Under the pieces are notes generated by a model. That model searched no databases and was not told where the DNA came from. It worked only from the letters and a program-made list of their open reading frames with translations. Positions 43,427-54,345 of a stretch of 64,000 bases of DNA are shown piece by piece. The DNA is from Rhexocercosporidium sp. MPI-PUGE-AT-0058. Its lineage: Eukaryota; Ascomycota; Leotiomycetes; Helotiales. Location of the stretch: positions 682,001 to 746,000 of the forward strand of contig JAGTJL010000009.1 of NCBI GenBank assembly GCA_020746875.1. The letters are read 5' to 3'. How positions within the stretch are numbered: the stretch's first letter is position 1; each line of letters begins with the position of its first letter. The translations under genes were made by a program, and so were the position numbers.

Positions 43427-46400
43427 TCACAAAGAGATAATTATTAGCAAATGAGTCCGGCCAAACACTGCAACAGTTGGATCAAGGTTGGGAGACAAAC
43501 ATCTTAAAAATATTATCACAATCACAAAGATCGCCCCTGCCATCAATACTATCACGGTGGGATGTAGAGAAGCTGAGGATATATCGGTCTCTATCCGTTC
43601 CTTTAGAGAGCTCCCCTTTGAACACATCGGTGGATCTGGAGGCTTCTGATGCATATTCTCGAGTGATTGTGCATTGCTTGTTCCTGAGCAATGGAGTCTC
43701 GGAGTTTCATCCGGAAGTTCTGGATTTGAAAGGATTTGGCTGTTTCTCAAGCGGAACCGTTGCTGACTGCACTCCAATCCTGTATCAGAAGGCCCCTGGA
43801 AGTCGAATGGCTCACTTGTCTGGCGGATCAAGGTAGAGACCAGGGCTTGATAGTGTGTTAGAGTCGGAAAATCAGAAGCTTTCCACGAACGTAGCGTATT
43901 TTTGTCCAACACCACGCCCCACATGGAGTGTATCGTCTCTCTATATGCATCAAGACTTGCTCCCGGCTCGAAGAGCGCTTGCCATCTATCCAGGTCCTGG
44001 AGAAACTGGTCCTTATAGTAGCACGCACCGGTCGTGTCCAAAGTCTCTGAGATAGCCTTTGAGATGCAAAGAAATGCGATGGTGTTGTCGAGATCTGGAG
44101 GTGGCCTGCCCCTGCATAATCTTCGCATTGTCATGATACCAGCTGCCCATGCGTTTCGACGATCTTGAAATCGCCTGTTCAGCCCCTGAAACTCTGTGCA
44201 AGAGCGTTGCGCTGCCTCTATCATCAGCCTGTACTGCCGAACAAACTTTTTATGGAGGCGTCGAAATTTTCTGTCTTTCTCAGGTATTTCTGCCCGTGCA
44301 GCCGGCAACCCCAAAGATTCCAAAGCACTTACAGCGGCTCCTCTTTGCAAGAGCAACCGAACTACCGCTCCATGGCTTTTCTTTGCAGCTTCGACTAATG
44401 CATCGCTACTCGCTGTAACTCCTTTGTCTAGGAGTGACCGGACCACCGCTTCCTCTCCATGTTTTGCAGCTTTGACTAATGCATCGCTACTTGCTGTAAT
44501 TCCTCTTTCTAGGAGTAACCGGGCCACCGCTTCCACTCCATGCTTTGCTGCTTCGACCAACCCAACGTTACTCGCAGCTGCTCCCCGGTCTAGAAGTAAT
44601 CGAACTACTGCTTCATGGCCCGCCTTTGCTGCTTCGACCACTGGAACTTCTCGTATTATACCACACAAAGTGTGCACTTCGACGCCATTCACAGCAGCTC
44701 CTTTATCTAGAAGCAATTGGACTACTGATTCATGGCCCGCCTTTGCCGCTTCGACCACTGGAACTTCTCGTATTATACCACACAAAGTGTGCACTTCGAC
44801 GCCATTCACAGCAGCTCCTTTATCTAGAAGCAATTGGACTACTGATTCATGGCCCGCCTTTGCCGCTTCGACTAGTGGAACTTCTCGTTTTATACGCCAC
44901 AAAGTGTGCGCTTCGACGCCATCCACAGCGGCTCCTTGGTCCAGAAGCAATTGGACTACTGATTCATGGCCCGCCTTTGCCGCTTCGACTAGTGGAACAT
45001 CTCGACCTAAAATCCATTTGTTTTCGACGCCATCCACAGCGGCTCCTTGGTCCAGAAGCAATTGGACTACTGATTCATGGCCCGCCTTTGCCGCTTCGAC
45101 TAGTGGAACATCTCGACCTAAAATCCATTTGTTTTCGACGCCATCCACAGCGGCTCCTTGGTCCAGAAGCAATTGGACTACTGATTCATGGCCCGCCTTT
45201 GCCGCTTCGACTAGTGGAATATCTCGACCTAAAAGCCATTTGTTTTCGACGCCATCCACAGCGGCTCCTTGGTCCAAAAGCAATCGGATCTCCCTTTCGC
45301 GGCCTTCTGCGGCCGCTGTCTCATTTATCGAAGGATGAGATAGATATAGGTATTCTGGATTCCAGCTCAAGTCGGGAGATGGTTCGGAAAGAATGAGAGG
45401 TGTGTCGTCAGTCTGAGCGTCGGCAGGATCGAATTCCATGGATTGTAAGTTAAATGAATCTGTGTGGATGGGCGGTATTGCCTGATCTTTGAAGTCTCCG
45501 ACTTCGTCGATTGCGCAGAAACCTTCATCTAAGACTGATATGTCCTTCTGAAGCTGCGCCTGTTGGAAAACCTTCCAATGCTCGAATGTTAAGAACCCAT
45601 GTTCATATAGATCCTCATATCCAAAGCTTTTGAAGACCGCGCCATCAGCCAGAAATCCATCAACGAGGAGCTCCATCTCCGAAACCAGGGAAGAAATTGT
45701 TGAATTGACAGTAAGCTCGGATCGGAGAACGCTTAGGCGGGTTTTGAGAGTTTGGTAAGACCTGAGTAGGACAAGTCCGTTCAGAGATTTTCCTTGTCCA
45801 ATCTCTTCCAATTGCAAGTCCTCCAAACTAACAACACCGACAAGCTCCGAATACAAGTCATCACTATTGATAGTGACGACTAGTTGAGCTGACTTGGATG
45901 CGATGAAAGTGAAGGCTTCGGGTAGTTCGTCGTGCTTGTGGCAAAAGCAGAATCGTGGGCACGCTCTTTCCATATTTGCATCGATGTATGAGTGGAGTCC
46001 AAAAGAGTCCCCTTTGTATACCAGGTCACTATAGGAGGATTAGCCATTTCTGCATAGTGTCTTCATGTCAAGATTTTCGTACTCGGAAAGCTTCTCAACC
46101 AAGCGAAATTTCTTGTCCATAGATAGGAAGTCGTTAGAACATTCCTCTCGTCGGTAAGGGCAATTGTGCGCATAAATGCCACAAGCCGAGCCTCTAGTAT
46201 TCCCTGGTTCGGGTGGCAGGTAACCATCGGCATCTTCAGGAGAGAGAGGCTCGACAGACTCTTCGTTTCCGATTAAAAACGGTTCTTCCTCCCAAAACGC
46301 ATCGTCAAACGGAAACCCAATAGGAACTGTACTCTGGCCGAAGCAGGTAGGATTCTGAATCCCGGGACTTAGGCTCCTCCTGTGAATCTTTATTACTTAT

Positions 46401-46497
46401 ACAAGAGCTAGGGCTGATACACATACCTATTCATACTTGGTAGGGGGTCATGCTCATCAAATCCGGAGAAGCCGCAGTTGGAACGAGCATTCTGCAT
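43427..46497 (-). CDS. Ankyrin-repeat protein with expanded near-identical repeats and C-terminal membrane span
   Basis: Exons 46497-46427, 46379-46083, 46028-43427; 989 aa. Seen: N-terminal region with CFCHKHDELPEAF and helical segments (to about 355); ankyrin-like array about 365-640 of the form VPLVEAAKAGHESVVQLLLDQGA; a helical region with KFRRLHKKFVRQY and RNAWAAGIMTMRRL; a Ser/Pro linker; a membrane span VIVLMAGAIFVIVIIFL near the C-terminus. Intron 2 (54 nt, GTACGA...GGCTAAT...CCTATAG) removes an in-frame TAA; were it retained, translation would stop and an internal ATG at 45973 would be needed. Start at 46497 is the only ATG in frame before an upstream TAG. No NACHT/NB-ARC seen. Membrane-linked scaffold role is inference. 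Confidence 0.7.
44600..45310. repeat. Coding tandem repeat, 111/117-bp units
   Basis: The 7-mer CATGGCC in the shared block recurs at 44614, 44731, 44848, 44965, 45076 and 45187, that is steps of 117, 117, 117, 111 and 111 bp. Units are almost identical in DNA, so they are recent duplications; each encodes one 37- or 39-residue ankyrin-like unit of the gene at 43427-46497. Flanking ankyrin units are more diverged. Confidence 0.95.
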
Positions 46498-46873
46498 GTT
46501 GCACCTCTGCCCTCTCTAGCAAACTCGCTGCATGCGAAGCGATCAGGAAACTCTTCAGGTCCACGGCGGTCAAGTCTTGAGGCGCAACAGCCTCGTTGTA
46601 GTTTGAAGGTCGAGGGACAATGCAGGCTGTCAAAGTTGTGAGTTGATGACTCTGGTTGACTCGACCAGAGCAGATTGGTTGTCGCAGCAGCAAAATCACA
46701 CTGTTGATATAGCTGCCTGAATGACCAAAAATAAGCCTGGCAACGCTCCGTGTGATGGGCATCTTGGGGATTATATAGTTTTGTGAGGCAACTGCTTTTC
46801 CTGCCCAACCATCTGCAATATTATTGGAGAAACAAAAATCCGAAAAGAGGCTTGCATAAATGTTTCACAGAGA

Positions 46874-47562
46874 TTCCTAAAAAGCCTAGCATAGAGGTCC
46901 AATGAGAGTCATCAAGAATGTTTCACAGGTTCCTGAAGTCTCTAATTCGTGCCGTTATTGGGTAGCACGTGGCAAAGGTCTTTCGCCTGCCTTTGTGGCA
47001 CGTTCACTTCGGTTAGGAATCGCTTCTGCAGGGTATACTCGACCAATAAGGCATTCGCGAAGGTACCTGCAGAAACACAGTTAGGAATCGTGAGCAAGGC
47101 GCCCAATTACGACAAGCCAGGAAACCCTAATTCATATCATCAGTCGGGCGAGGGGCCAGTTCCTAATTTTGTGGAGTTACGAGTTTTCGACAAATCGAGG
47201 GGAAATGGAAGTCTTGCCCTTGCAATGCAGATCTAATAATCTTCCCACGGCTCATCGCGAGTTCATCGCTGTTCACAGTTCTGATGCATCGGCCTGATCT
47301 GAACCCGGGCACTCCTTACCGTCGATTCCTAACGCCAGAACCACGTGACGTTTCCCTTTTCATGATTCCTATCTACGAGGGAATGGTGTAACGCAGGTCT
47401 TCCATATTCTTAGGGGAACACTTTCGTGGGATAGCAGAATGCTGGTTACTTGCAGAGGCTTCAAATTTGCCTTGGTTCCTAATTCTAAATATGGGCCTGC
47501 AGCGACATTGAACGGCAGGTATATATACCACCCCAGAGTACAGAGCTTCGCGGTCTTCCTAA
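46874..47562. repeat. Cluster of seven TTCCTAA/TTAGGAA motifs
   Basis: TTCCTAA on either strand at 46874, 47013, 47081, 47160, 47326, 47476 and 47556. Three of them extend to the 11-mer GTTAGGAATCG (47012-47022 and 47080-47090 on plus; 47323-47333 on minus) and two to the 10-mer GTTCCTAATT (47159-47168, 47475-47484). Could be regulatory sites of one or both flanking genes, or remains of a dispersed repeat. Confidence 0.6.
47520..47527 (+). promoter_or_regulatory. TATA box of small hypothetical gene
   Basis: TATATATA 162 bp upstream of the ATG at 47682, followed by a CT-rich leader (47555-47640). Confidence 0.5.
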
Positions 47563-47681
47563 CCTGTCTACTTCAATCTTTGCTCAATCTCATCTCGAAT
47601 TTACTTGCTCGAATACACAGAATCAAATCTCTACCCTTCATGATTCTCGAGTCTCAATCTCCAACGCACTAGACTGTAAAG

Positions 47682-47991
47682 ATGCCAAGCCCTTCAAGTG
47701 CAAGCGTCGAGGGACATCAATCACGCAAGTAAGACCAACTCGCCTGCCATATCTTGTGGGCAATGCTAATAGGTACCAAGAAAAGGGCATACATCTCGAA
47801 ATCGTCAATCCCAATCCGATCCAGGCCAGGAATCGGCAGCAGATATGCAAGCAACACAGGAGTCGCACATCAAAGAAGAGTGTCATGTCTCTGACACCTC
47901 TCAACCCGAAGCACTTTTGGGCATTGGGTCTTGGGCAGATGAATACCCTCAAGTTAACCATTCATGCTCTGGAGTCGATCTCGGTAATTAA
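47682..47991 (+). CDS. Small hypothetical protein, 3' end uncertain
   Basis: Exons 47682-47728 and 47781-47991 give 85 aa. Seen: MPSPSSASVEGHQSR, then a polar Gln/Ser/Asp-rich sequence (ESAADMQATQESHIKEE) ending in VDLGN. The 52-nt intron has GTAAGA, a TGCTAAT branch and an AAG end. A possible third exon starts after ...GGTAG at about 48104 and would replace the last codon with a basic tail. A TATA box and pyrimidine leader precede it. No domain; may be a young or decaying gene. Confidence 0.4.
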
Positions 47992-49501
47992 TCAGCCAAG
48001 GCGAGAGCGGTTTGACCCATGTGGAACGATTGCCGGCCTCACTTCCATGCCAAAACATACTTGACGCTATCTCTATCTGGTAGTGTGCTCGAGAAAGAAG
48101 AGGAAGTGGAGAGGGCAAAAAGTCGATCACGCTGCGCCAGTGCTCGGGTCTATCTGATGGCTTACCATGATGGGTTACTAGGACGAATATGTATGTAAAG
48201 AGTTGTGACGATCAGAATATCAACCTCTCGTCAATCTACGTAGCCCAGTGCGGCTGCATGGTGACCTGTAACATCAGGGCAGCATTAACCTTTATATTTC
48301 GCGAGCGCTTTGCTCCTCTCATTGTTTTAGCACTATTACAAACCTCATGCATGACGTAGCGTCTACAACCCGAAACTTCACTTCCTTCCACATAAAGACT
48401 ACCCCTCTACCAGATCACTACGCATGCCATATTTTATGTGATTGCGGAGGCTCAATCAATCCCGCTCGGAGGTGGTACTACCAGAAGGCGAGGACATCAA
48501 CTAGTGGCATTTGTATCAAGCGTACTCCTTTCGATTTACCGTAACTAACCTTATTCACTGTCCGCAAATGACAAGGCAAAGCAGCTTCGCTTACCGAGTA
48601 CCAAAGTCAATATTGGCGGAGGACTCGAGCTTAGCGACCTCAAAACATTAGCAGCATTCTTCCAACAAGGAGTTAGTTGAGTTGCTGCAGCTTCATATCG
48701 AATTCGTTTTCTCAGTATATCGTATATCGATGATGACACAGTAACAAACTGGTGGAAGCAGCACAACACTACAGAACATACCACTGCTAAGAACCATGTA
48801 TGTGAGCGTGGTATTTGAGCTTTGCTTACGAATCGAGCAATGGGTATACTCAAACAGAGGGTGGCGAGGAAACTTTCGAAAATTAAAGGTTCTGAAATTA
48901 TGGCTTCGGTTTGTGGGTCCAATTGAAGTCATGTTGATCCGCTGTCCTGACTCCTGCGGGTGAAAGAAGAGGCAGTTGTGATGCTTGAAAGTCACCTCGG
49001 TGAGAAGGGTAAAGAAGGGGAGCAAAGCATGAATGAGTACTGGAATGAGTCACATTTCAATTGAAATACTTACGTTACCCGACGCACAGTTTCTTCTCGA
49101 TTCCTGGTGCTTTGGATAAGTATTTTGGCGGAATTGTTGTGACGACGCTCTACAGGCGACGCGAGAAGTACGAGAAGGAATCGGATGTATAATAGTTATG
49201 GATCCTGAATAGGTACAGATGTAATTGTAGGGTTAAAAGTGCCGAGAAAATAAATGGGACGAAGACTGTGCCTTGAAGTTCTCGCGGGCAACGACACAAT
49301 TTTGTGTTAGTGACAGGAGGTACGCTACTAGGAGTGAAGCATAAATTGGCGTAGGCAATTCTCTTGGATATAATATCTAGGCTACAAACTGTTACTTCGT
49401 CGTAAATACTGTAAATTACTCAGACAATTCTTTCGGGTCTCTGTGTGAGATTGTCCTGAAGACATTCGCATACGGCCAACGAATAAAGATAAATTCCGGT
49501 T
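47992..49501. other. Intergenic, about 1.5 kb, with coding-like scraps
   Basis: Plus-strand scraps include 48104-48199 (LEKEEEVERAKSRSR... in one frame) and 48563-48676 (KAKQLRLPSTKVNIGGG, then LELSDLKTLAAFFQQGVS, then stop). They cannot be joined confidently to the gene at 47682. The rest is AT-rich permease 3' flank. Confidence 0.35.
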
Positions 49502-51380
49502 TTAAGCAGAGTCTACCCCGCTTTCATGCTTCTCGCCCACCGACTCCTTGATAACTTTCCCATGTGTGCCAGCAGCGGGCACTTCTTGACCAATGGTCAG
49601 ATTCCTTCCCTCAGCAGCCATAACAGCCTGCTGCTCAAGCGTCAAACCATGAGACTCAACCGTGGTCTTAGGCCCTGTGAACCATTTCTTCGCATCAATG
49701 AAATAATACAGCAAAGCACCTCCCCAAACGGCACTATTAATTACAACGGTATAATTCATTGTCTCAGCAGTAGGATTGGGACCACCGCTAGGGAACATCG
49801 CGAGCGTGATACCAAAGACCAAGAAGATGATTGCCAGCCAAGCGATAGGTTTGGAGAGCTTGTCGCCCGTGTAGAATGGTCCTGGGACGAACTTGTGGTT
49901 ACCCCAGACCACACGACAGAAGATTGGAGTTCCCCATGCGAGATTGTTGCCGGCTACGGCCAGGGAGAAGAGGGCGGCGGCTGCTGCTGGAGCAATGAGA
50001 CAGAGGAGTCCGAGAATAGCGGCCAAGAATACGCAGCCCCAGATTGCTCTGAGAGGAATGTATCCAAACCGCTTGGAAATGGGCCTGAAGAAGCTTGAGA
50101 AAGGGAGAGCGCCATCTCGAGAGAATGCCCAGCTCTGACGGGATGCAGCCACGAGGATAGAGAGACCCATGAGAAACTGTACAATGAAGAGGAGGGACAT
50201 CAAGCCGAGCGTCCCTTTCTTGCCAATGGCATCGTAGTAGATTTGTGCCATGGGTTGGCCATACGCGGAACCGAGTACGGATTCCAGATCGGGGTTGATA
50301 CAAGCGGCGAGGACGATCATGATGATAAAGCCGAGGATCCAGCAGGAACCTACGGACATCAGGATACCATATGGTACGGCCTTGGCTGCATTCGCTGCCT
50401 CCTCGCTCATGTGGACGCAACTGTCGAATCCTCCTATAGTCCAGATTGGACTGAGCCATGCGAGCATGAATGCCCATCCCGTCGGCCAAGTCGTCAGATT
50501 TTCGGTATGTGTGAAGATATATTTTGCATCGTTCCGTTCGCTTGAGCGACGCTTGCCGACTGGAAGGGCAATAATCGTTGCAGCAATGAGAATTAGATTC
50601 ATGACCACGAAAAGGGTCTGAAGTTTGCCCATGACTTTGGACAAAGTCGAGGCTAGGATTCCATGACACAATACACAGGCCAAGAAGACTGCATAAACGA
50701 CTCCGTTGCTGGGAGTCCATTCGCCATCTCGAGCGATGACGATGCTTAGATTGTTGGCAGAATTCGATCAGGGAAGTCAGAAGACAACTTACACAGAGCA
50801 AAACATCAGAGCGAATCCGTAATCGATACTACAAAGTCCTCCAACCAGACCAAGAGTATTCGAGTATCCCACCAAGAAACTCAATGCATTTCGAGTTTTT
50901 GGAGAGGCAAAGTAGTGAGTCCTAGTGCGATCAGCATCGCTACCAATCTTGGAATTTGCAGTGCATACCACCAGTACAATCCTCCAGATGTGGGCATAGC
51001 AGATCCAAGATCAGCCATGGCAAGAGCCACAACGAAGATGAGCATGGAAGCTATGAACCAGCCCCAGACCATACCAGCAGGGCCAGCAGGGATAGAAAAG
51101 GCAAGTGTCGAGGCGATTGAAGGCAGTAAGCCCATGATGCTGAATGCGATACCGAAGACTTCGATCATAGAGAAGTTTCGACGGAGCTCTTGCTTATATC
51201 CCAACTTGGCTGTCTCCTCGTCAATACGGAGCTTGTGCAAGAGCATATCTGATTCTTACCTAGTAGCTCGGTATCGGCTTCACCAGCCAGGAGTTCTCGG
51301 GGTGGAACATTCGAATGTGAGAGTCTGCTGGCACTCTTCTCTAGATCTGGAGCATTGCCATTGACAACTGTCGATGCCAT
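49502..51380 (-). CDS. APC-superfamily amino-acid/GABA/choline-type permease
   Basis: Exons 51380-51260, 51209-50969, 50921-50793, 50744-49502; 577 aa. Plasma-membrane or vacuolar proton-linked uptake of an amino acid, GABA or choline-like amine (Uga4/Hnm1-type); substrate not assignable. Seen: hydrophilic N-terminus then LGYKQELRRNFSMIEVFGIAFSIMG, the family start before TM1; MADLGSAMPTSGGLYWW-THYFASP across splice 2; and about twelve hydrophobic spans. IGGFDSCVHMSEEAANAAKAVP is the conserved loop near 285. Intron 1 is 50 nt (GTAAGA...TTGAC...GACAG). The C-terminal tail is charged and short. Confidence 0.9.
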
Positions 51381-52958
51381 CTTGGGTATTCTAGCAAAAC
51401 AATATTTGCTGTAGCTACAAACTGAAACCTAAGGGCAGCATACCAGAAATTTAAGATGGCTCGAGGAAGGTTGTACCGTCGGGGACGTCATCCAAATATG
51501 TACAACTAAATGATTGCTGCCGTTCCACGTAAGTCCCTGCCACTATCATGGACCTGGACCGCTGATCGACTTTCCCATTGGATGTTCCTACAAAGCCCAA
51601 GGAAAGTGGTAACAATAAGACGATAAGAGCTGCAGGACGATAGGCAGGTGGCCTTGATAGCAGGGATGGCAGGGATGGCAGCGGGGTTGAAGCGGCCAAG
51701 GGAGCTTGACAGGTTTGAAGCTCCTCATGGCTGCCAATCAGGTGGGGGTGAAATTTATACGCTAGAACCTACCAGAGCAGTTCTATCCCTCTGTTTTGGC
51801 CATTATGGCTAGATTAGCCGTTCATGAACTCGCCATGTTTAGCTAGAGGACGCCTGAAGAACTCTGATCGAGGATTACTTCGTGTACTTCGTAAGCAGAA
51901 CTCGATACTTTAGCTAGTGCAACAGACCAAACTTGGGGACTTTGCCAGCTTGTTGAGTAGCCAATCATTCAACGGAGAGAATGCGTGAATCTACTACTAA
52001 AGCACACACCCATCGCATATCGGAGCCTTCTCCATGACCCCATTCGTTAGCCTTCCAAGTGGTGCTTACTGATCTTGGCCGCTGCAATGCCTCCATTAAG
52101 CCTTGATAAGTATCCAGGATCAAGATGCAAGATAGCGGAATCCTTCCCGTCCTGACATCGTACGAAATCGAGACTGGATATTGCTGTTGAAAAGAAGGGA
52201 GGCGGAGTGAGGCTGTTTATAGTTGACAGTTCTGCACGAGTCAAGCGAACAAGTGCGATGTGCAGCACATGCTTCTTGTTGATCTGTTGTGTGACGAAAG
52301 ATGGATTGTGACACCACAGATTTTGATGCGGAAAAGCCCCTTTCTTGTCACGTGTGGGGAATAATGTCCAAATCTCAAGAATGGGTCCTGTTGCACATCG
52401 TAATAACCGTTTAGAATATCCTAATAGTGGTATCATAGCCAATGACTATTAGAACAAGTTGTCAACAAGCCCGAATTGTTTTGAAACTTCTCGGCTAGGT
52501 ACTGTTTAGAATTTGGTAGCTGTGCACATAAATCGGCCAAGATTGTCTGCCTGTCACTTGTTGAGCAGTATGATACCTAAGAGATATTTGAGGAACACCA
52601 ACTCTCCACAAAAATGAAGTGCAGCCCTTTAGACAGTGCTGTTGTAATATCGTCTGTTGAAGTCAGGTTGTGAAGGTAACGTACCTCGGCAGGAATTGAG
52701 GTTCTAAGGAGAGCTGGAGCGACCACACAGCAGTGGACTTTGAGATGGCCCATTCCATCAAAAAACCACTTAGCGCCATATTCTTACTTATACTCGAGAT
52801 CTCTTATATCGTAAGGGGCAAGAAATTTCAATAAAGTTGAAGTTTTGATCATAGTCACGTGGACGCGTGTTTGCTCTGTTTGCAAGCTTTGGAAACTCAA
52901 AGCTCCAAAGCTCAATTTCTCGAGCACCCCGCCATCATCAACACCACCACACATCACC
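51381..52958. other. Intergenic, about 1.6 kb, divergent promoters
   Basis: Separates the permease (minus) from prefoldin 4 (plus). A minus frame ending at 52047 (129 codons from the first ATG) shows no domain or splice support. AT-rich; nothing else recognised. Confidence 0.45.
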
Positions 52959-53547
52959 ATGCAGCGTCGAATGGTATGCACGATCCCACACATACACTAA
53001 AACCCAATCTACAGTTATTAATATTCCCCCACAGTTAACAAAAGAAGACGAGGCTGCGGCCGGAGGAGACGAGGTGGAAGTTCGCAGAAAGGACCAAGAC
53101 AAGATCAATAAGTTTAGCCGGCTACACCAAAGGGAAATTGCGCTCGAGGAAGAGCTCAAGTTAAAACATGTGCGTACCCAGATCATATCCACTGAGGCAC
53201 TATCCAAACGGAACCTGACAAGTATCTCGCAGAAAGAGAAAGAAGACCTAGACGACATCTCCAACGAATTAGAGCTCGCAGACGAAGACGACAAGATCCC
53301 GTATGGTCCTCCTTTTGAGAACTACTTTGCAAGCAGCAGCTGACCCATCTGTAGCTACAAAATCGGCGATTCATTCATCTCGTTGCCTCTCTCGGAAGTC
53401 CAAGAAATGCTGGAGTCAACGACGAGTAAAATCGACGAGAATGTTTCGAATCTGGAGGAGAAGTTGAGTACGACGCGAGAGGAGATGGACCAGTTAAAGG
53501 TGGAGCTGTATGCCAGATTCGGGAAGAGCATCAACTTGGAGACGTAG
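52959..53547 (+). CDS. Prefoldin subunit 4 (beta-type)
   Basis: Exons 52959-52973 (15 nt), 53035-53169, 53233-53300, 53355-53547; 136 aa. Cytosolic hexameric co-chaperone subunit handing actin and tubulin to CCT, like yeast Gim3. Seen: MQRRM-LTKEDE start, helix DQDKINKFSRLHQREIALEEEL, KEKEDLDDISNELELADEDD, then the two-strand hairpin IPYKIGDSFISLPLSEVQEMLE and a second coiled coil to INLET at the stop. All four exons are needed to restore the family pattern, and length (about 130 aa) is right. Confidence 0.93.
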
Positions 53548-53908
53548 TAAGGAAGCCACAATACAATGATACCCAACGAGGAGAAGAAACTCAGTTGCAC
53601 CGCTTGCAAGGAGAGACCTCAAGGCAAGAGCAGGGCTTACGAGCTGCAGGTATTTCCAGGCTTCCCCGATGTCGGTACAGCGTTATTGCCTTTTGTTTTC
53701 GAGGGAGTCATACATTCCAGTGGAACTTTTTGAGGGGCTACACCGCTTCTCAATTGTCTTCCGCCGATCTGTAGTTCAGACGGCCAGTTTGAGGCAGACA
53801 TAAACATCACGAGAGTCTGCCGATTGGATATCCTGAGCACGTACCAGATGGAATTACAAGACAACACATAGAATCTTCAGCGTCGTCTTAGGAGACTTCA
53901 GTCAAGCC
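53548..53908. other. Prefoldin 3' flank with stop-broken minus-strand sequence
   Basis: Minus strand reads like protein in one frame (AQDIQSADSRDVYVCLKLAV, then TTDRRKTIEKRC...) but with several stops; see the relic next to it. Confidence 0.3.
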
Positions 53909-54301
53909 TCACCCGGTCACACTTTTTATTGTAAGCCAAGCATTCTCGCGAATATCCCTCCAAACAACTGTACCGTTGCTAGGCCCGGGAGGCCTGCTCC
54001 GCTGCCCAATGTAACGGTTATCGGCATCTTGCATGCTAAAATGGATCGGTGGACCAATGGAGCAAGCATTTCGTTTGTCTGGATCGTCCAAAGCTCTCGC
54101 TTGCGGGGATAAAGATAATAGTCAGCCTCCAAGCCTTCAAGTGACGAATTAGAGCAGACGGGTCCGGCGGTAGTACTCTCGATGTAACTTCAAAATCCGC
54201 TGTCTCCTCCACTCCCACTTTTGAATGATTTCACTGGAACTTGTGACTCCGTTCTCGGAATTGTCATCTTCAATGGCCTCAAATTGTACCTTTCGAACAT
54301 C
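53909..54301 (-). pseudogene. Decayed minus-strand gene relic
   Basis: Two protein-like pieces in different frames. 54301-54149: 50 codons open to TAA, with VQFEAIEDDNSENG, IIQKWEWRRQRILKLHREYY. 54091-53909: DDPDKRNACSIGPPIHF and WRDIRENAWLTIKSVTG to TGA. Between them a third frame reads SLEGLEADYYLYPRKRELW. No splice sites join them, so single-base indels are the simplest explanation. Below 53909 the coding look goes on with in-frame stops. No ATG start found. Family not recognised. Confidence 0.4.
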
Positions 54302-54345
54302 TTATAAACGAAGCTCATGCTCTTGAGCTTTGAGTCAAGTTCAAC

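Larger units (their letters stand above)
46498..47681. other. Divergent intergenic region holding a motif cluster
   Basis: 1184 bp between the ankyrin gene (minus) and a small plus-strand gene. Contains TATATAA-like sequence (46774-46780), the TTCCTAA cluster listed next and a TATATATA box at 47520-47527. Minus frame 46762-46457 is ATG-initiated (101 codons) but overlaps the ankyrin 5' end and has no features. Confidence 0.5.

Noticed and set aside
44196..45396. Long plus-strand open frames (380 and 283 codons) opposite the ankyrin repeats
   Set aside because: They are shadows of the 111/117-bp repeat array: any unit length divisible by three without stops stays open in all frames. The minus strand carries the clear ankyrin consensus and flanking exons.
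46029..46082. Nonsense codon (TAA) early in the ankyrin gene, possibly from repeat-induced mutation
   Set aside because: A 54-nt intron with GT donor, CTAAT branch and TAG acceptor spans it and keeps the frame, so an intact gene is the simpler model.
51260..51380. Apparent frameshift in the permease N-terminus
   Set aside because: Explained by a 50-nt intron (51210-51259) that restores LLAKLGYKQELRRNFS.
52047..52442. 131-codon minus-strand frame in the permease-prefoldin gap
   Set aside because: First codon is TTG, no domain, no splice support, and the composition is not distinct from the flank.
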